Shown here piece after piece: positions 44,101 to 52,862 of a stretch of 64,000 bases of DNA. The notes beneath the pieces were generated by a model. It made no database searches. It was given only the letters and a program-made list of their open reading frames with translations, and was not told where the DNA came from. This stretch comes from Fimbriimonadaceae bacterium (GTDB taxonomy: Bacteria; Armatimonadota; Fimbriimonadia; Fimbriimonadales; Fimbriimonadaceae): the NCBI GenBank assembly GCA_019454125.1, contig CP075365.1, positions 186,001 through 250,000 on the forward strand, read 5' to 3'. The position numbers and the translations under genes were made by a program. Each line of letters begins with the position of its first letter. The first letter of the stretch is position 1.

Positions 44101-45323
44101 TGCGCCCTCTCCGCCGCGCGCTTCACGGCCGCTTCCAGCACCCGCCCGAGCTTCGCCAGGTCGTGGTGCTCTTCTACGTAGCGCCGACCGTTGAGGCCCA
44201 TCTGCCTGCGCTCTTCGAATGGCGCCTCGCTCAGTCTCAGGACGCCCTCCGCCAGCGAGCGGGCGTCCTCCGGAACGACCGTGATTCCGGCCTCCGCGTC
44301 ACGCACAGGGTTGTTCGAGGCTTCCACCGAATAGACCACCGGGCGGCCGGCGCCGAAGTAGTCGAACAGCTTGTTCGGGCTCACGCCCCAGCGAAACACC
44401 GGGGACGACTTCAGGATCATCAGGCCCGCGTCGGCCTCGGCGATCTCGTCCGACACCTTGGCCTTTGGCACCGACGGACGGAACTCGACGTTCGTCAACC
44501 CCATCTCGGTGGCTCGCTTAACGAGCCGGTCCTTCTCGCCGCCGTCTCCGACGAAGCGGAACCGGATCCGGTTCGCCATCCCCGCCTCGGTCAGGATCTG
44601 GGCCGCGTCGAGCACGGTATCAAGGCCGTTCGCGACCCCATGGATGCCTGCGAAGACGACGGTGAACTCATCGCGCTGAGGGAGCTCCCGAACGGGCGGA
44701 AGGTCGGGCAGGTAGACGCCGTTCGGCAGCCACATCACGCCATCGGGGTCGGCGCCCTTTTCGACGAAGTACTTCTTGGAATCGGGGAGCAGGGTCAAGA
44801 CCGCGCCTGCGCGCCGCACCAGGTGCCGCTCGATGGCCGACATCACGAGGATGGCCGGATGGCTCGGGGAGAGACGGCCGTAGTCGATCAGCGATTGCGG
44901 CCAGATATCGCGGACTTCGAAGACGAAACCGGCTCCGTTGCGCTCTGCTTGCCGCTCCGCGGCGAGCGCGGCGAAGAGGTGCGGGTTCGAGCCGACCACA
45001 GCGTCGGGCGGCTCCAAGTTCGCGAGGATGGCCGAGGTCGCGACGCGCCGCGCGAACGCGACCATGCTGAAGAAGCGCCGCACGGTCGAGCCCGGGTAAG
45101 GCGGGACCCGGATCCAGACGAACCGGACGCCGTCGATGAACTCTTCGAGCTCGTCCTGGCCCTCTTTCAAGCGGGATTCCCTTCGGGTCCAGTGGTTGAA
45201 GCTGCCGAGGACGAGGGTCACGTCGTGGCCCGAGAGGGCCAGTTCTTTCGCCAGGGCAAAGGGGCGCAGCCCACCGGGTTGGTCCGGCGGCACCGCATAT
45301 TGGTTGACGATCCAAACTCGCAT
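44097..45323 (-). CDS. GT4 glycosyltransferase, WbuB-like
   Basis: Retaining GT-B glycosyltransferase of 408 residues for cytoplasmic repeat-unit assembly. The N-terminal domain has NQYAVPPDQPGGLRPFALA and EVRDIWPQSL, a WbuB-like signature. The C-terminal donor site has SPNKLFDYFGAGRPVVYSV with the GT4 E-x7-E motif shifted to Asp. ATG 45323 (RVWIVNQY) is the family-like start; longer frames overlap wbpI. It sits 7 nt after wbpI in one operon. Confidence 0.9.
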   Translation of the reverse strand: MRVWIVNQYAVPPDQPGGLRPFALAKELALSGHDVTLVLGSFNHWTRRESRLKEGQDELEEFIDGVRFVWIRVPPYPGSTVRRFFSMVAFARRVATSAILANLEPPDAVVGSNPHLFAALAAERQAERNGAGFVFEVRDIWPQSLIDYGRLSPSHPAILVMSAIERHLVRRAGAVLTLLPDSKKYFVEKGADPDGVMWLPNGVYLPDLPPVRELPQRDEFTVVFAGIHGVANGLDTVLDAAQILTEAGMANRIRFRFVGDGGEKDRLVKRATEMGLTNVEFRPSVPKAKVSDEIAEADAGLMILKSSPVFRWGVSPNKLFDYFGAGRPVVYSVEASNNPVRDAEAGITVVPEDARSLAEGVLRLSEAPFEERRQMGLNGRRYVEEHHDLAKLGRVLEAAVKRAAERAQ

Positions 45324-45330
45324 CAGGGAG

Positions 45331-46437
45331 TCAAACCGAGCCGGACGTCGCGGAGCGCGCCAACAACCCTTCGACGATAAGTTCAGACGCGCGACCCTCG
45401 CCGTAGGGTGTGCCCTCCGCGCCTTTGCGGCCAATGGCCCCGAGCACGGCCTCCGCGACCGCCGCGGGAGAATTCGGCGGGCACAGGGTGTTCCATCCCA
45501 TCTGCACGAGCTCGACCCACTCCGTCTCGTCCCGCAAGGTGACGCAAGGGCGCCCGTGGAAATACGCCTCCTTCTGGACCCCGCCGGAATCGGTCGCGAC
45601 CACCGCCGCCTCGCTTTCGAGCGCGGCCATTTCGATATAGCCGACGGGCTCGGTCACGACGACGCCCGCGTGTGCGCCAAGGTCCAGACCGCTGGCTTCG
45701 GCCGAAGCGCGCGTGCGAGGATGTAGCGGCATCACCACCGGCAATTGGCGGGCGACGATGGCGAAGCCGTGCACCAGATTCCGCAGGCGTTCGGGGTCGT
45801 CCGTGTTCTCGGCCCGGTGGACCGTGGCGAGCACGAAACCGCCCGGCTTGACGCCGAACCGGTGCAGCGCGTCGCCCATGCGGGCCGCGTCCTCGCGCGA
45901 TGCAAGGGCAACGTCGTACATCACGTCGCCGCAATTCACCACCTTCTCGCCCGTGAGGCCCTCATCGGCCAGGTTTTTCACCGCGGTCTCGGTCGGGGCG
46001 AAGAGCAGGTCGGCCGCGTGGTCGGTCAGGACGCGGTTGATCTCCTCCGGCATGCGCCGGTTGAAGGAGCGCAGGCCCGCTTCCACATGGGCGACCGGGA
46101 TGTGGAGCTTGACCGAGGCGAGCGCGCCCGCCAAGGTCGAGTTCGTGTCGCCATAGACCAGCACCCAGTCCGGCCTCGCCTCCAGGAGCACGGCCTCGAT
46201 CTGCTCAAGCATGCGCCCCGTTTGGGCGCCGTGGCTCGAACTGCCTACGCCCAGGTTCCAGCAGGGGGTCGGGATCTTGAGCTCGCGGAAGAATTGCTCG
46301 GACATCGCATCGTCGTAATGCTGCCCGGTGTGCAGGATCGATTCTTCGACCCCGGTCGCTTTGGCGAACGCGCGGGAGACCGCAGCCGCCTTTATGAACT
46401 GCGGCCGCGCTCCGACGACCGTCAGTACTCTTAGCAC
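45331..46437 (-). CDS. wbpI: UDP-N-acetylglucosamine 2-epimerase family, WbpI-like
   Basis: C2 epimerase of 368 residues. GARPQFIKAAAVSRAF, LHTGQHYDDAMSEQFFREL, YGDTNSTLAGALASVKL, HVEAGLRSFNRRMPEEINR and VATDSGGVQKEAYF are all present. The overall wording is closest to WbpI, which turns UDP-GlcNAc3NAcA into UDP-ManNAc3NAcA, rather than to WecB. The start is GTG 46437 and TAAACT (46446-46451) lies 8 nt upstream, so the mRNA is probably leaderless. It heads the operon wbpI-GT4-aminotransferase-GNAT and is divergent from the wzy-like gene. Confidence 0.9.
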   Translation of the reverse strand: MLRVLTVVGARPQFIKAAAVSRAFAKATGVEESILHTGQHYDDAMSEQFFRELKIPTPCWNLGVGSSSHGAQTGRMLEQIEAVLLEARPDWVLVYGDTNSTLAGALASVKLHIPVAHVEAGLRSFNRRMPEEINRVLTDHAADLLFAPTETAVKNLADEGLTGEKVVNCGDVMYDVALASREDAARMGDALHRFGVKPGGFVLATVHRAENTDDPERLRNLVHGFAIVARQLPVVMPLHPRTRASAEASGLDLGAHAGVVVTEPVGYIEMAALESEAAVVATDSGGVQKEAYFHGRPCVTLRDETEWVELVQMGWNTLCPPNSPAAVAEAVLGAIGRKGAEGTPYGEGRASELIVEGLLARSATSGSV

Positions 46438-46445
46438 GATGGCGG

Positions 46446-46451
46446 AGTTTA
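46446..46451 (-). promoter_or_regulatory. -10 element, leaderless type (wbpI operon)
   Basis: TAAACT on the minus strand, 8 nt before the wbpI GTG, within a 24-nt divergent gap; the wbpI promoter must overlap the start of the wzy-like gene. Confidence 0.4.
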
Positions 46452-46461
46452 GCAGAGCACG

Positions 46462-47820
46462 GTGCCTGGTACGATGACGCGGCCCGGCATGGCGAGGTGG
46501 CCCTTACCCCAGGAGATCTCTAAGCGGCTTTTTCTCGTCGCGCTTTGCGCCGGGTTCGTCTGGTCCCTCCAGTGGTCGTACGAGGTCATGGACTCTCGTC
46601 TCTTCAGCTTCCTCGGGCTTGTCTACAACCCGCCTCCGATGCCCTATCCGCTCTTGGGATGGGCGATGGCGCTGGCCCCACCCCTCTGGCTGCCGATCCG
46701 CCTGCGCAGGCCCTCCGAGGTGGGCATCTGGATCCTTTACCTCACGGTGATCGCGCCGGTCATGTGGATCCCGTACCACGTGCTGGACCGCGACCCGGCG
46801 GACCTGGCCGTGTTCCTCGGCGCGATGCTGCTCTGTTTCTTCGGGCTGTGCGCGGCCTTGCGCCTCAAGCGGTGGCGTTTTCGGAGGCCAGCCGTCCACC
46901 CCACCGAGTTTGAGTACGTCCTCGCGGGGTTGGTCGTCATGCTGTCGGTCGTAACCTGGTCCAGCGTCGGGTTCGCCCTCGATCTGAGCTTTCAGACCCT
47001 TTACGCAAGGCGCCACGCGGCGCGCGAGGTCATCAGCCAGCAGTCCTTCATGGCTTATCTGAAAGGCAACCTGGCGAGCGCCCTCCAGCCTTTCGCGTTC
47101 GCGCTCGGGATGGTGCGCCGCAACACGTTCCTGATCGGCGCCTCCATCTTCGCGGGTGTCGTGGTGTTCTCGGTAGAGGGGAGCAAGACCTCGGCCGCGA
47201 TCCCCTTGTTCCTTGTCCTGCTGTACCCGATCATGACGTACTTCCGGCGCTCCTTTGGCCTCGTCCTCGCGGGGACCTCGTTTGCAGGCGTGGCGTCGGC
47301 CGTCCTTCTCTGGCAGAAGACGAACCTCGTGGTCATCCCCGTGCTCACCACGTGGCGGCTCTTTCAGGTGAAGGGGCTTCTGAGCGCCTACTACTGGGAT
47401 TTCTTCAGCAAGAACCCGCTCACGCTCCTCGGCGACGGCATCCTCGCGCCTTTGGTCGGCAGGCAGTACGAGCTCGCCACCCCCCGGCTCATCGGGCTCC
47501 AGTATTTCAACAATGTCGAGACAAACTCGAACGCCAACGTCTTCGCGGCCGCTTTCGGCGATTTCGGATACCCGGGCATGGTCGTGGCGACGATCGTCCT
47601 TGCCGCCATCTTGCGCCTCGTCGACTCTCTCGCCGTAAACCGCGGGTTCCTCGTGGCCGCGTTCCTCGTCGCCTTCATGGCGATGAAGTGGAGCGACGTC
47701 GCGCTCGACACGTCGATCCTTTCCCATGGCGTCCTCGCGGGCCTCGCGCTGCTTTACGTCATGCCGCCCAAGCGCGGCGAGCTCGACCCGCTCCCTCAGA
47801 CGAAGGCGGTGCCCGCGTGA
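46462..47820 (+). CDS. O-antigen polymerase-like membrane protein (Wzy-like)
   Basis: A 452-residue protein with about 11-12 TM helices and a large loop near residues 290-345 (FFSKNPLTLLGDGILAPLVG, YFNNVETNSNANVFAAAFGD), the layout of Wzy-type polymerases and O-antigen ligases. There is no sharp sequence signature in this family, so the call rests on topology and on neighbours (Wzx-like flippase, glycosyltransferases). The start is unsure: GTG 46462, ATG 46474 or ATG 46489; the last begins ARWPLPQEISKRLF. Its stop overlaps the next GT4 gene as GTGA. Confidence 0.7.
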   Translation: MPGTMTRPGMARWPLPQEISKRLFLVALCAGFVWSLQWSYEVMDSRLFSFLGLVYNPPPMPYPLLGWAMALAPPLWLPIRLRRPSEVGIWILYLTVIAPVMWIPYHVLDRDPADLAVFLGAMLLCFFGLCAALRLKRWRFRRPAVHPTEFEYVLAGLVVMLSVVTWSSVGFALDLSFQTLYARRHAAREVISQQSFMAYLKGNLASALQPFAFALGMVRRNTFLIGASIFAGVVVFSVEGSKTSAAIPLFLVLLYPIMTYFRRSFGLVLAGTSFAGVASAVLLWQKTNLVVIPVLTTWRLFQVKGLLSAYYWDFFSKNPLTLLGDGILAPLVGRQYELATPRLIGLQYFNNVETNSNANVFAAAFGDFGYPGMVVATIVLAAILRLVDSLAVNRGFLVAAFLVAFMAMKWSDVALDTSILSHGVLAGLALLYVMPPKRGELDPLPQTKAVPA

Positions 47821-48929
47821 AGAGGGTCTGCCACATCACCACCGTCCACCAGCCCTTCGACGTGCGCATCTTCCAGAAGATGGCCCGCGGCCTGGCGAAG
47901 GCAGGCTATGACGTCGTGCTCCTTGCCCCGCACACTCAGAACGAGACCGTGGACGGGGTCCGGATCGAAGCGCTGCCAAAGGCGCGCCACCGCATCGAGC
48001 GTTGGCTCTCCTCCCGCAAGCAGGCGCTCTACCAAGCCCTGGGCGTGGGGGCCGACCTTTACCATTTCCACGACCCAGAGTTGATCCCCGTCGGCCTCGC
48101 CCTCAAGGCGCAGGGCAAGACGGTCGTCTACGACGTCCACGAGAGCCACGCCGAATCGATCCTCGACCGTGCATACATCCCCGCACCCCTTCGCCGGTTC
48201 GTCTCCGCCAACGTGGCACGGCTGGAACGACAGGCCGATCGCAAGCTGGACGCGATCGTCGCGGCGACCCCGAAGATCGGCCGCGCCTTCACCAACCTCC
48301 GCACCGTGCTCGTCCAGAACTATCCGCTGGCGGGGGAGCTCGAGGCCCCGATCGAGGCGCCTTTCGCGGACCGCGAGCGCGCCGTGGTCTTCGTAGGCGG
48401 CGTCTCAGCAGCGCGTGGAGCGAGAGAAATGGTGCGCGCGATGGACCAGACAAGGGACGTGCGCCTGATCTTGGTCGGCCCCTTCACGCCCGCCGCGCTC
48501 GAAGCCGAGCTCCGCCAGGAGCCGGGCTGGCGGAACGTGGAAGCCCTCGGCTGGCAAGACCGGCCCGCGGTCGCCGCCGCCATGGCGCGCGCCCGCACCG
48601 GGCTCGTCCTCTTCCATCCCATGCGGAACCACGTCGAATCCCAGCCGAACAAGCTCTTCGAATACATGTCAGCCGGGCTCCCGGTGATCGGATCTGACTT
48701 CCCCTATTGGCGCGAACTGCTGACACCCGAAGGTGGCGAGCCAGTCGGCGTCCCTGTCGATCCCCTTGACCCGACCAAGGTGGCGGAGGCCGTGCAACGG
48801 CTCGTCGACGACCCGGGCTTCGCCGAGAGCCTTGGTCAAAACGGCCGCCGCGCGGTGGCGGAGAAGTTCAATTGGGCGACCCAGGAGCAAGTGCTCCTCA
48901 ACCTCTATCGCGACCTTCTGCCGCGTTAG
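47817..48929 (+). CDS. GT4 family glycosyltransferase
   Basis: Retaining GT-B glycosyltransferase of 370 residues. N-terminus HITTVHQPFDVRIFQKMARG and YHFHDPELIPVGLALK are characteristic of bacterial GT4 enzymes in capsule or O-antigen clusters. The donor-binding C-terminal domain has QPNKLFEYMSAGLPVIGSD, with the E-x7-E pattern degenerate. It starts at GTG 47817, overlapping the Wzy-like stop, and its 3' end overlaps the convergent flippase gene by 32 nt. Confidence 0.92.
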   Translation: MKRVCHITTVHQPFDVRIFQKMARGLAKAGYDVVLLAPHTQNETVDGVRIEALPKARHRIERWLSSRKQALYQALGVGADLYHFHDPELIPVGLALKAQGKTVVYDVHESHAESILDRAYIPAPLRRFVSANVARLERQADRKLDAIVAATPKIGRAFTNLRTVLVQNYPLAGELEAPIEAPFADRERAVVFVGGVSAARGAREMVRAMDQTRDVRLILVGPFTPAALEAELRQEPGWRNVEALGWQDRPAVAAAMARARTGLVLFHPMRNHVESQPNKLFEYMSAGLPVIGSDFPYWRELLTPEGGEPVGVPVDPLDPTKVAEAVQRLVDDPGFAESLGQNGRRAVAEKFNWATQEQVLLNLYRDLLPR

Positions 48930-50223
48930 GCTGGTGCCGCGAGATGGCCTGGCGGCACGCATAGAGCAACGCGCCGTACATGAGCGTGATCGCGACCGAA
49001 TAGAAGCCCACCGAGAACAGCGCAGGCCAACCGTAAGTCCGCGCCATCCAAAGCCCGGCCGCCATCACGGCAAGGCCCGCCCCGTCTATCCAGAGCTGCC
49101 ACCTTTGCCGCTCGAGGATTGCGAGGGCGGGGAGCACCGGCCCCACCACAAACATGGCGAACCAGGAGGGCGCTTGCACCTGGACGTACTCGCCGGCCGT
49201 GCGCCATGGTTCGCCGAAGACCAGCGCGACCAGCGGGCCGCCTGCGAACGTCAAGATCGCGAAGGGCACGCTGCCGAGCACCATCAGGCGCCGGACGATC
49301 GAGCGGAACGCCGCCCGCAACCGGGCCGGGTCCTCGCGCGACAATCGGCTGGCCTCCCCGACGAAGACCTGCGCCATCGCCTGGCCCACGAGCGAGACAG
49401 GCGCCCACACGAAACGGATGCCGAAGAAATACGCCCCCCAGACCTGCGGCGTATAGACCACCGTCAGCAACAGGGGGATCGCGGTCGTCGCCGTATGGAT
49501 CAAGGCGGCAGGGCCGCCGAACTTGGGGAAGGAGGAATAGCGGCGGGCCATTGCCAGCGCGCCCTCCCGCGTCACCGACCGGATCTTCTCCCCCGACCGC
49601 TTCCAAGCGAGGGTCGCGATGGTGCCGCTGCCCGCCACCCGCCCGAGGACCTCGCCAAAGACCAGGCCGGGCCCGCCCCAGTTCAGGACGCCCGCAACGA
49701 TCTGGGCGGCCGTGCCGGTGAGGCCCTGGCTGAGCTTCGTGCGCGCCGTGACTTGGTAGAGCCGGTGCCGAACTGCCCAATAGTTGAACGCCTGGTAGAC
49801 GCCGACCCCGGCAAGGCTCAAAGGGACGAACGGGAGCAGCCGGACGAGGCCCGGCTGTTTGAACGCGGCGGCGAGCAAGTCTCGCGAGAGCATCACGGCG
49901 ACGAATGCGGCCAGTGAAACGAGTAGGGTCGAGACCAGGCAGACGACCAGCAGTTCGGACGCGTGCTGCTCGTCCTCGGGAAGGCTGAGGGCGGACTCAT
50001 AGCGCAAGCACGCGATCGGGGCGAGGAAGGAGAGCAAGGTCGCAAAGGTCGCGAGCGCGGCCACGTCCGCTTGGTCGAAAAGGCGCGAGATGACGGGGCC
50101 GGTCAGGACCACCACCGCTTGCGCGGCTGCCGTGCCCCCCGCCAGCCACGCGGTCCCGCGCACGAACGCGCCCCGGTCAGAGTCGCCGGCGACGAGGTCC
50201 TTCAGTCGAGCCAGGCGCTTCAT
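48898..50223 (-). CDS. Polysaccharide flippase (Wzx/MVF-type)
   Basis: Integral membrane protein of 441 residues with about 12-14 TM helices, predicted to flip the undecaprenyl-linked repeat unit. The N-terminal RGTAWLAGGTAAAQAVVVLT and GPVISRLFDQADVAAL match the start of Wzx proteins. ATG 50223 overlaps the stop of the upstream toroid gene by 4 nt. Being in one operon with the phosphatase-like and toroid proteins suggests coordinated processing and export. Confidence 0.88.
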   Translation of the reverse strand: MKRLARLKDLVAGDSDRGAFVRGTAWLAGGTAAAQAVVVLTGPVISRLFDQADVAALATFATLLSFLAPIACLRYESALSLPEDEQHASELLVVCLVSTLLVSLAAFVAVMLSRDLLAAAFKQPGLVRLLPFVPLSLAGVGVYQAFNYWAVRHRLYQVTARTKLSQGLTGTAAQIVAGVLNWGGPGLVFGEVLGRVAGSGTIATLAWKRSGEKIRSVTREGALAMARRYSSFPKFGGPAALIHTATTAIPLLLTVVYTPQVWGAYFFGIRFVWAPVSLVGQAMAQVFVGEASRLSREDPARLRAAFRSIVRRLMVLGSVPFAILTFAGGPLVALVFGEPWRTAGEYVQVQAPSWFAMFVVGPVLPALAILERQRWQLWIDGAGLAVMAAGLWMARTYGWPALFSVGFYSVAITLMYGALLYACRQAISRHQPNAAEGRDRG

Positions 50224-51485
50224 GGGGCAGGGGCCAGCGCGTCCGCCCCACGCGCCAGGCAGTACTCCGCGAGCCCCTGGCACAGCAAAGCCTGAGCCCA
50301 GCGCATCGAATCAATCCGCATTGCGTTCAACGGCCACCGGCGGTAGATAAAGCCCCCGTCACCGTACATCATATCCCGCACGATGTAGCCTACAAGACGG
50401 TGCAGCGTATCCACGGCCCGCGCCCGCAACTTTGCCTCGACCCACGGCGAGCGCACGGCGCGGACCAGAGTGAGGACGCTTTCTCCCGCGCTGTAGGCGT
50501 CGATCGGCCAGCGCGTGTGCGGACGCATCTTCGGGCACCCGTCCTTTTCGAAGTGGAACCCCAGGTGGAAAGAAAGGCCGAGGTTGAGCGCCCGCACGAC
50601 GTTCTGGTCGTCGAGCGTCCCGACCGTTTCCAGCAATGCGGTGAGGATCATGCCCGTGTGGTAGTGGTCTATCACCTGCCGCCCCTCGCCCGCGTCTGGG
50701 GCCGAGTAGAACCAGCTGCCGCCCTCGTTCTGGGTCTCCAGCACGAACTGGGTCAGGCGCTGGGCCAGGTCGAAGTGGGCCGGATCCCCGTTCCGGAGCA
50801 ACAGCGCCGCGATCTCGGCGTTGGTGTTCATCACCTGCGACCAATCCAGCGGCGTATAGCTCAGTGCGACCGACCCGGACGGGCGCTCCGTCTGGTTCAG
50901 GCCTTCGGTCAAGAAGCGGCACGCCTCTTCCGCCTCGGCCTTTGCCCACGCCTCTCCGGTCGCGTCGTGGAAATCCAGGAGGGCGTTCGCGACCGCCATC
51001 GTCGTGTGCCCGATGGCGGTGCCCGCGGGAACGACCACGAAGGCCTGCCACTCGAAGGGCAGTCCCCAGCCCTTGCCGACGCCCGCCGTCCCCGGGTTTT
51101 GGGCGAGCCACTGGAGCAACCCCCGCGCGGCGTCCAAATGCCGGCTCTCGCGCGTGAGGGCGTAGCGGGCTAAGTGGGCCTGGGAGAACCGCGCCACCCC
51201 TCCCGCGCTCCGACGCTTCTCGCAGCGCAGGAGCTGGCGGACTCCGATGGGGGCGAAGAGCTCCAGCCCGAAGACGGCCTTGCGCAGCAGGGTGTGGAGG
51301 GGGGTGCGGGACCGGTACGTCCACATCACGAACTGCGACCCCTTCGTGTCGAACGGGTCGTAGGTGTCCACGCCGATCTCCTCGGCGAACTCGAACGCGA
51401 CGTCCGCCGCCGCCCGCGCCTCGTTCAGGGTCAAGCCGAGCCCTCGCGCCGGGCGATAATCGCCGCGGGGCTCCGGAGAAGTCAC
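50220..51485 (-). CDS. Predicted (alpha/alpha)-toroid protein in polysaccharide operon
   Basis: A 421-residue protein made of repeated helical hairpins (HLARYALTRESRHLDAARGL, AVANALLDFHDATGEAWAKA, QRLTQFVLETQNEGGSWFYS, DHYHTGMILTALLE), an alpha/alpha-toroid layout shared by D-glucuronyl C5-epimerase C-domains, VpsJ-like proteins and glycan lyases/hydrolases. No signal peptide is visible. GTG 51485 overlaps the phosphatase stop as GTGA, supporting this start and excluding the longer frame. A conserved aromatic/acidic face (WFYSAPDAGEGRQVIDHYHT) suggests a glycan-binding or catalytic site. Enzymatic activity unknown; a sugar-modifying role is inferred from context. Confidence 0.65.
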   Translation of the reverse strand: MTSPEPRGDYRPARGLGLTLNEARAAADVAFEFAEEIGVDTYDPFDTKGSQFVMWTYRSRTPLHTLLRKAVFGLELFAPIGVRQLLRCEKRRSAGGVARFSQAHLARYALTRESRHLDAARGLLQWLAQNPGTAGVGKGWGLPFEWQAFVVVPAGTAIGHTTMAVANALLDFHDATGEAWAKAEAEEACRFLTEGLNQTERPSGSVALSYTPLDWSQVMNTNAEIAALLLRNGDPAHFDLAQRLTQFVLETQNEGGSWFYSAPDAGEGRQVIDHYHTGMILTALLETVGTLDDQNVVRALNLGLSFHLGFHFEKDGCPKMRPHTRWPIDAYSAGESVLTLVRAVRSPWVEAKLRARAVDTLHRLVGYIVRDMMYGDGGFIYRRWPLNAMRIDSMRWAQALLCQGLAEYCLARGADALAPAP

Positions 51486-52834
51486 CTGCTGAGCGCCCAC
51501 CGGTCGATTTCCTTGCCCGCCCCGTCGATCTGGCTGAACTCGACCCGGCCCTTGCCGACCTTGATCCAGCCAAAGCTGTTCCCGGCCAGGTAGTTCAGCG
51601 TGTAAGGCTTCCAGGCTGCCGGCTTTTGCGCCAAGTCTTGGTCGTAGAGCGCGGCCCCGCCGGCGCCCTGCACGACGTACACGACCCCGTCCGCCTTCGT
51701 CGCCTTCTTGCCGTCGAACGCGCGGTCGAAGGCGCCCCCTGCCTGCATCGGCGCGGACCGCTGATAGTTGTGCACGTGGCCGCAGAAGACGACGTCGACT
51801 TTGTGCTTCAAAAAGAGGTCGTGAACGGCCAGCATCCAGTCCTGGCCCGCGTTCTTCCGCGAGCTGTGGTAGGGCGGGTGGTGCATGGCGACGAAGCGCC
51901 ACGCCTTCGATGCACCCCGCGCAAGCTCTTTGTCCAGCCAATCGCGCATTTGCGGGTCTTTCCAGTTCACGTAGACGTTCGAGTCGAGCACGGTCCAGTG
52001 CGAGTCGCCATAGTCAAATCCAAAATTGGCCGAGCGGGGATAGGTGGAACCCGCCGAGCGGATGAGGCGCGCCCCGCCTGCTCCGGCGGGGATCGGCGCG
52101 TTCTTCTCGCCCGTCCGGGTCGGCCCCTGGGGCGGCTGCCGCCAATAGACGAACCAAGCGAGACCGTCGGGATAGGCGTTCATGTCGCGATAGCCCGTGT
52201 CGTGGTTGCCGGCGGCGGAGACGGCAAGGCACTCGGTGAAGAGCGGAGAGCCGCGCCGCACGCCCGGGTCTTGGTTCAGGTACTGCGGGAAAAATCGCCG
52301 CGCGTACTCGCTCGCCCGACCCCGGTCGTAGACGACGTCCCCGACGATCATCGTCATGGACGGCTTCTTCAGCCAGGCTTGGTAGCCCACGGCGGCCTGG
52401 CCCGGCGTGGCCCCCCCGCAATCGCCGAAGACAGCCATTTCATAGCCCTGGCCCGGGGCTGGCGGCGTCGCGGCCAGGGCCGAGAACTGCACCCGCCCCT
52501 CAGCCGTCACCCGGTAAGGCACGCGCGCCCGGGAAGGAAGCCCCTCCGCGTCGAACGTGAGCACGTCATGGGGAGCGACCCCGCCCAAGTCCACATGGAC
52601 ACGCTCAGACTCTCTTGTCGCGCGCCACTCGCCCCCGACCTTGACTTCCAGTTTCGGCGTGGCCCTCGGTGGCGTCTGCAGCATGAAGCTGAGCTTCCCC
52701 GGCCCAGGGTCCGCGCCGAGCTCCACCATGGGCGGGTGCAACAAGACCCGCGAATCCGGGCGTGGCGCGGCCACCTCCAGGGCCCAGAGGATGGGAACCA
52801 CGCAGACAACGGGGACCCGCCGCACGGAAGCCAT
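51482..52834 (-). CDS. Secreted purple-acid-phosphatase-like metallophosphoesterase
   Basis: A 450-residue exported metallophosphoesterase. After a signal peptide (about 1-20) and an N-terminal beta domain (about 25-125), the catalytic domain shows the PAP set: GDCGG, GDVVYDRG (GDxxY), AAGNHDTGY, VAMHHPPYHSS and GHVHNYQR. The Tyr of GDxxY is the charge-transfer ligand of purple acid phosphatases. ATG 52834 starts with SVRRVPVVCVVPILWAL. The gene is coupled to the toroid and flippase genes, so a periplasmic role on a phosphorylated glycan or lipid carrier is possible; this is inference. Confidence 0.88.
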   Translation of the reverse strand: MASVRRVPVVCVVPILWALEVAAPRPDSRVLLHPPMVELGADPGPGKLSFMLQTPPRATPKLEVKVGGEWRATRESERVHVDLGGVAPHDVLTFDAEGLPSRARVPYRVTAEGRVQFSALAATPPAPGQGYEMAVFGDCGGATPGQAAVGYQAWLKKPSMTMIVGDVVYDRGRASEYARRFFPQYLNQDPGVRRGSPLFTECLAVSAAGNHDTGYRDMNAYPDGLAWFVYWRQPPQGPTRTGEKNAPIPAGAGGARLIRSAGSTYPRSANFGFDYGDSHWTVLDSNVYVNWKDPQMRDWLDKELARGASKAWRFVAMHHPPYHSSRKNAGQDWMLAVHDLFLKHKVDVVFCGHVHNYQRSAPMQAGGAFDRAFDGKKATKADGVVYVVQGAGGAALYDQDLAQKPAAWKPYTLNYLAGNSFGWIKVGKGRVEFSQIDGAGKEIDRWALSR

Positions 52835-52862
52835 TGTGGCCCAGCGCGCCGCCGCTGGCCCG

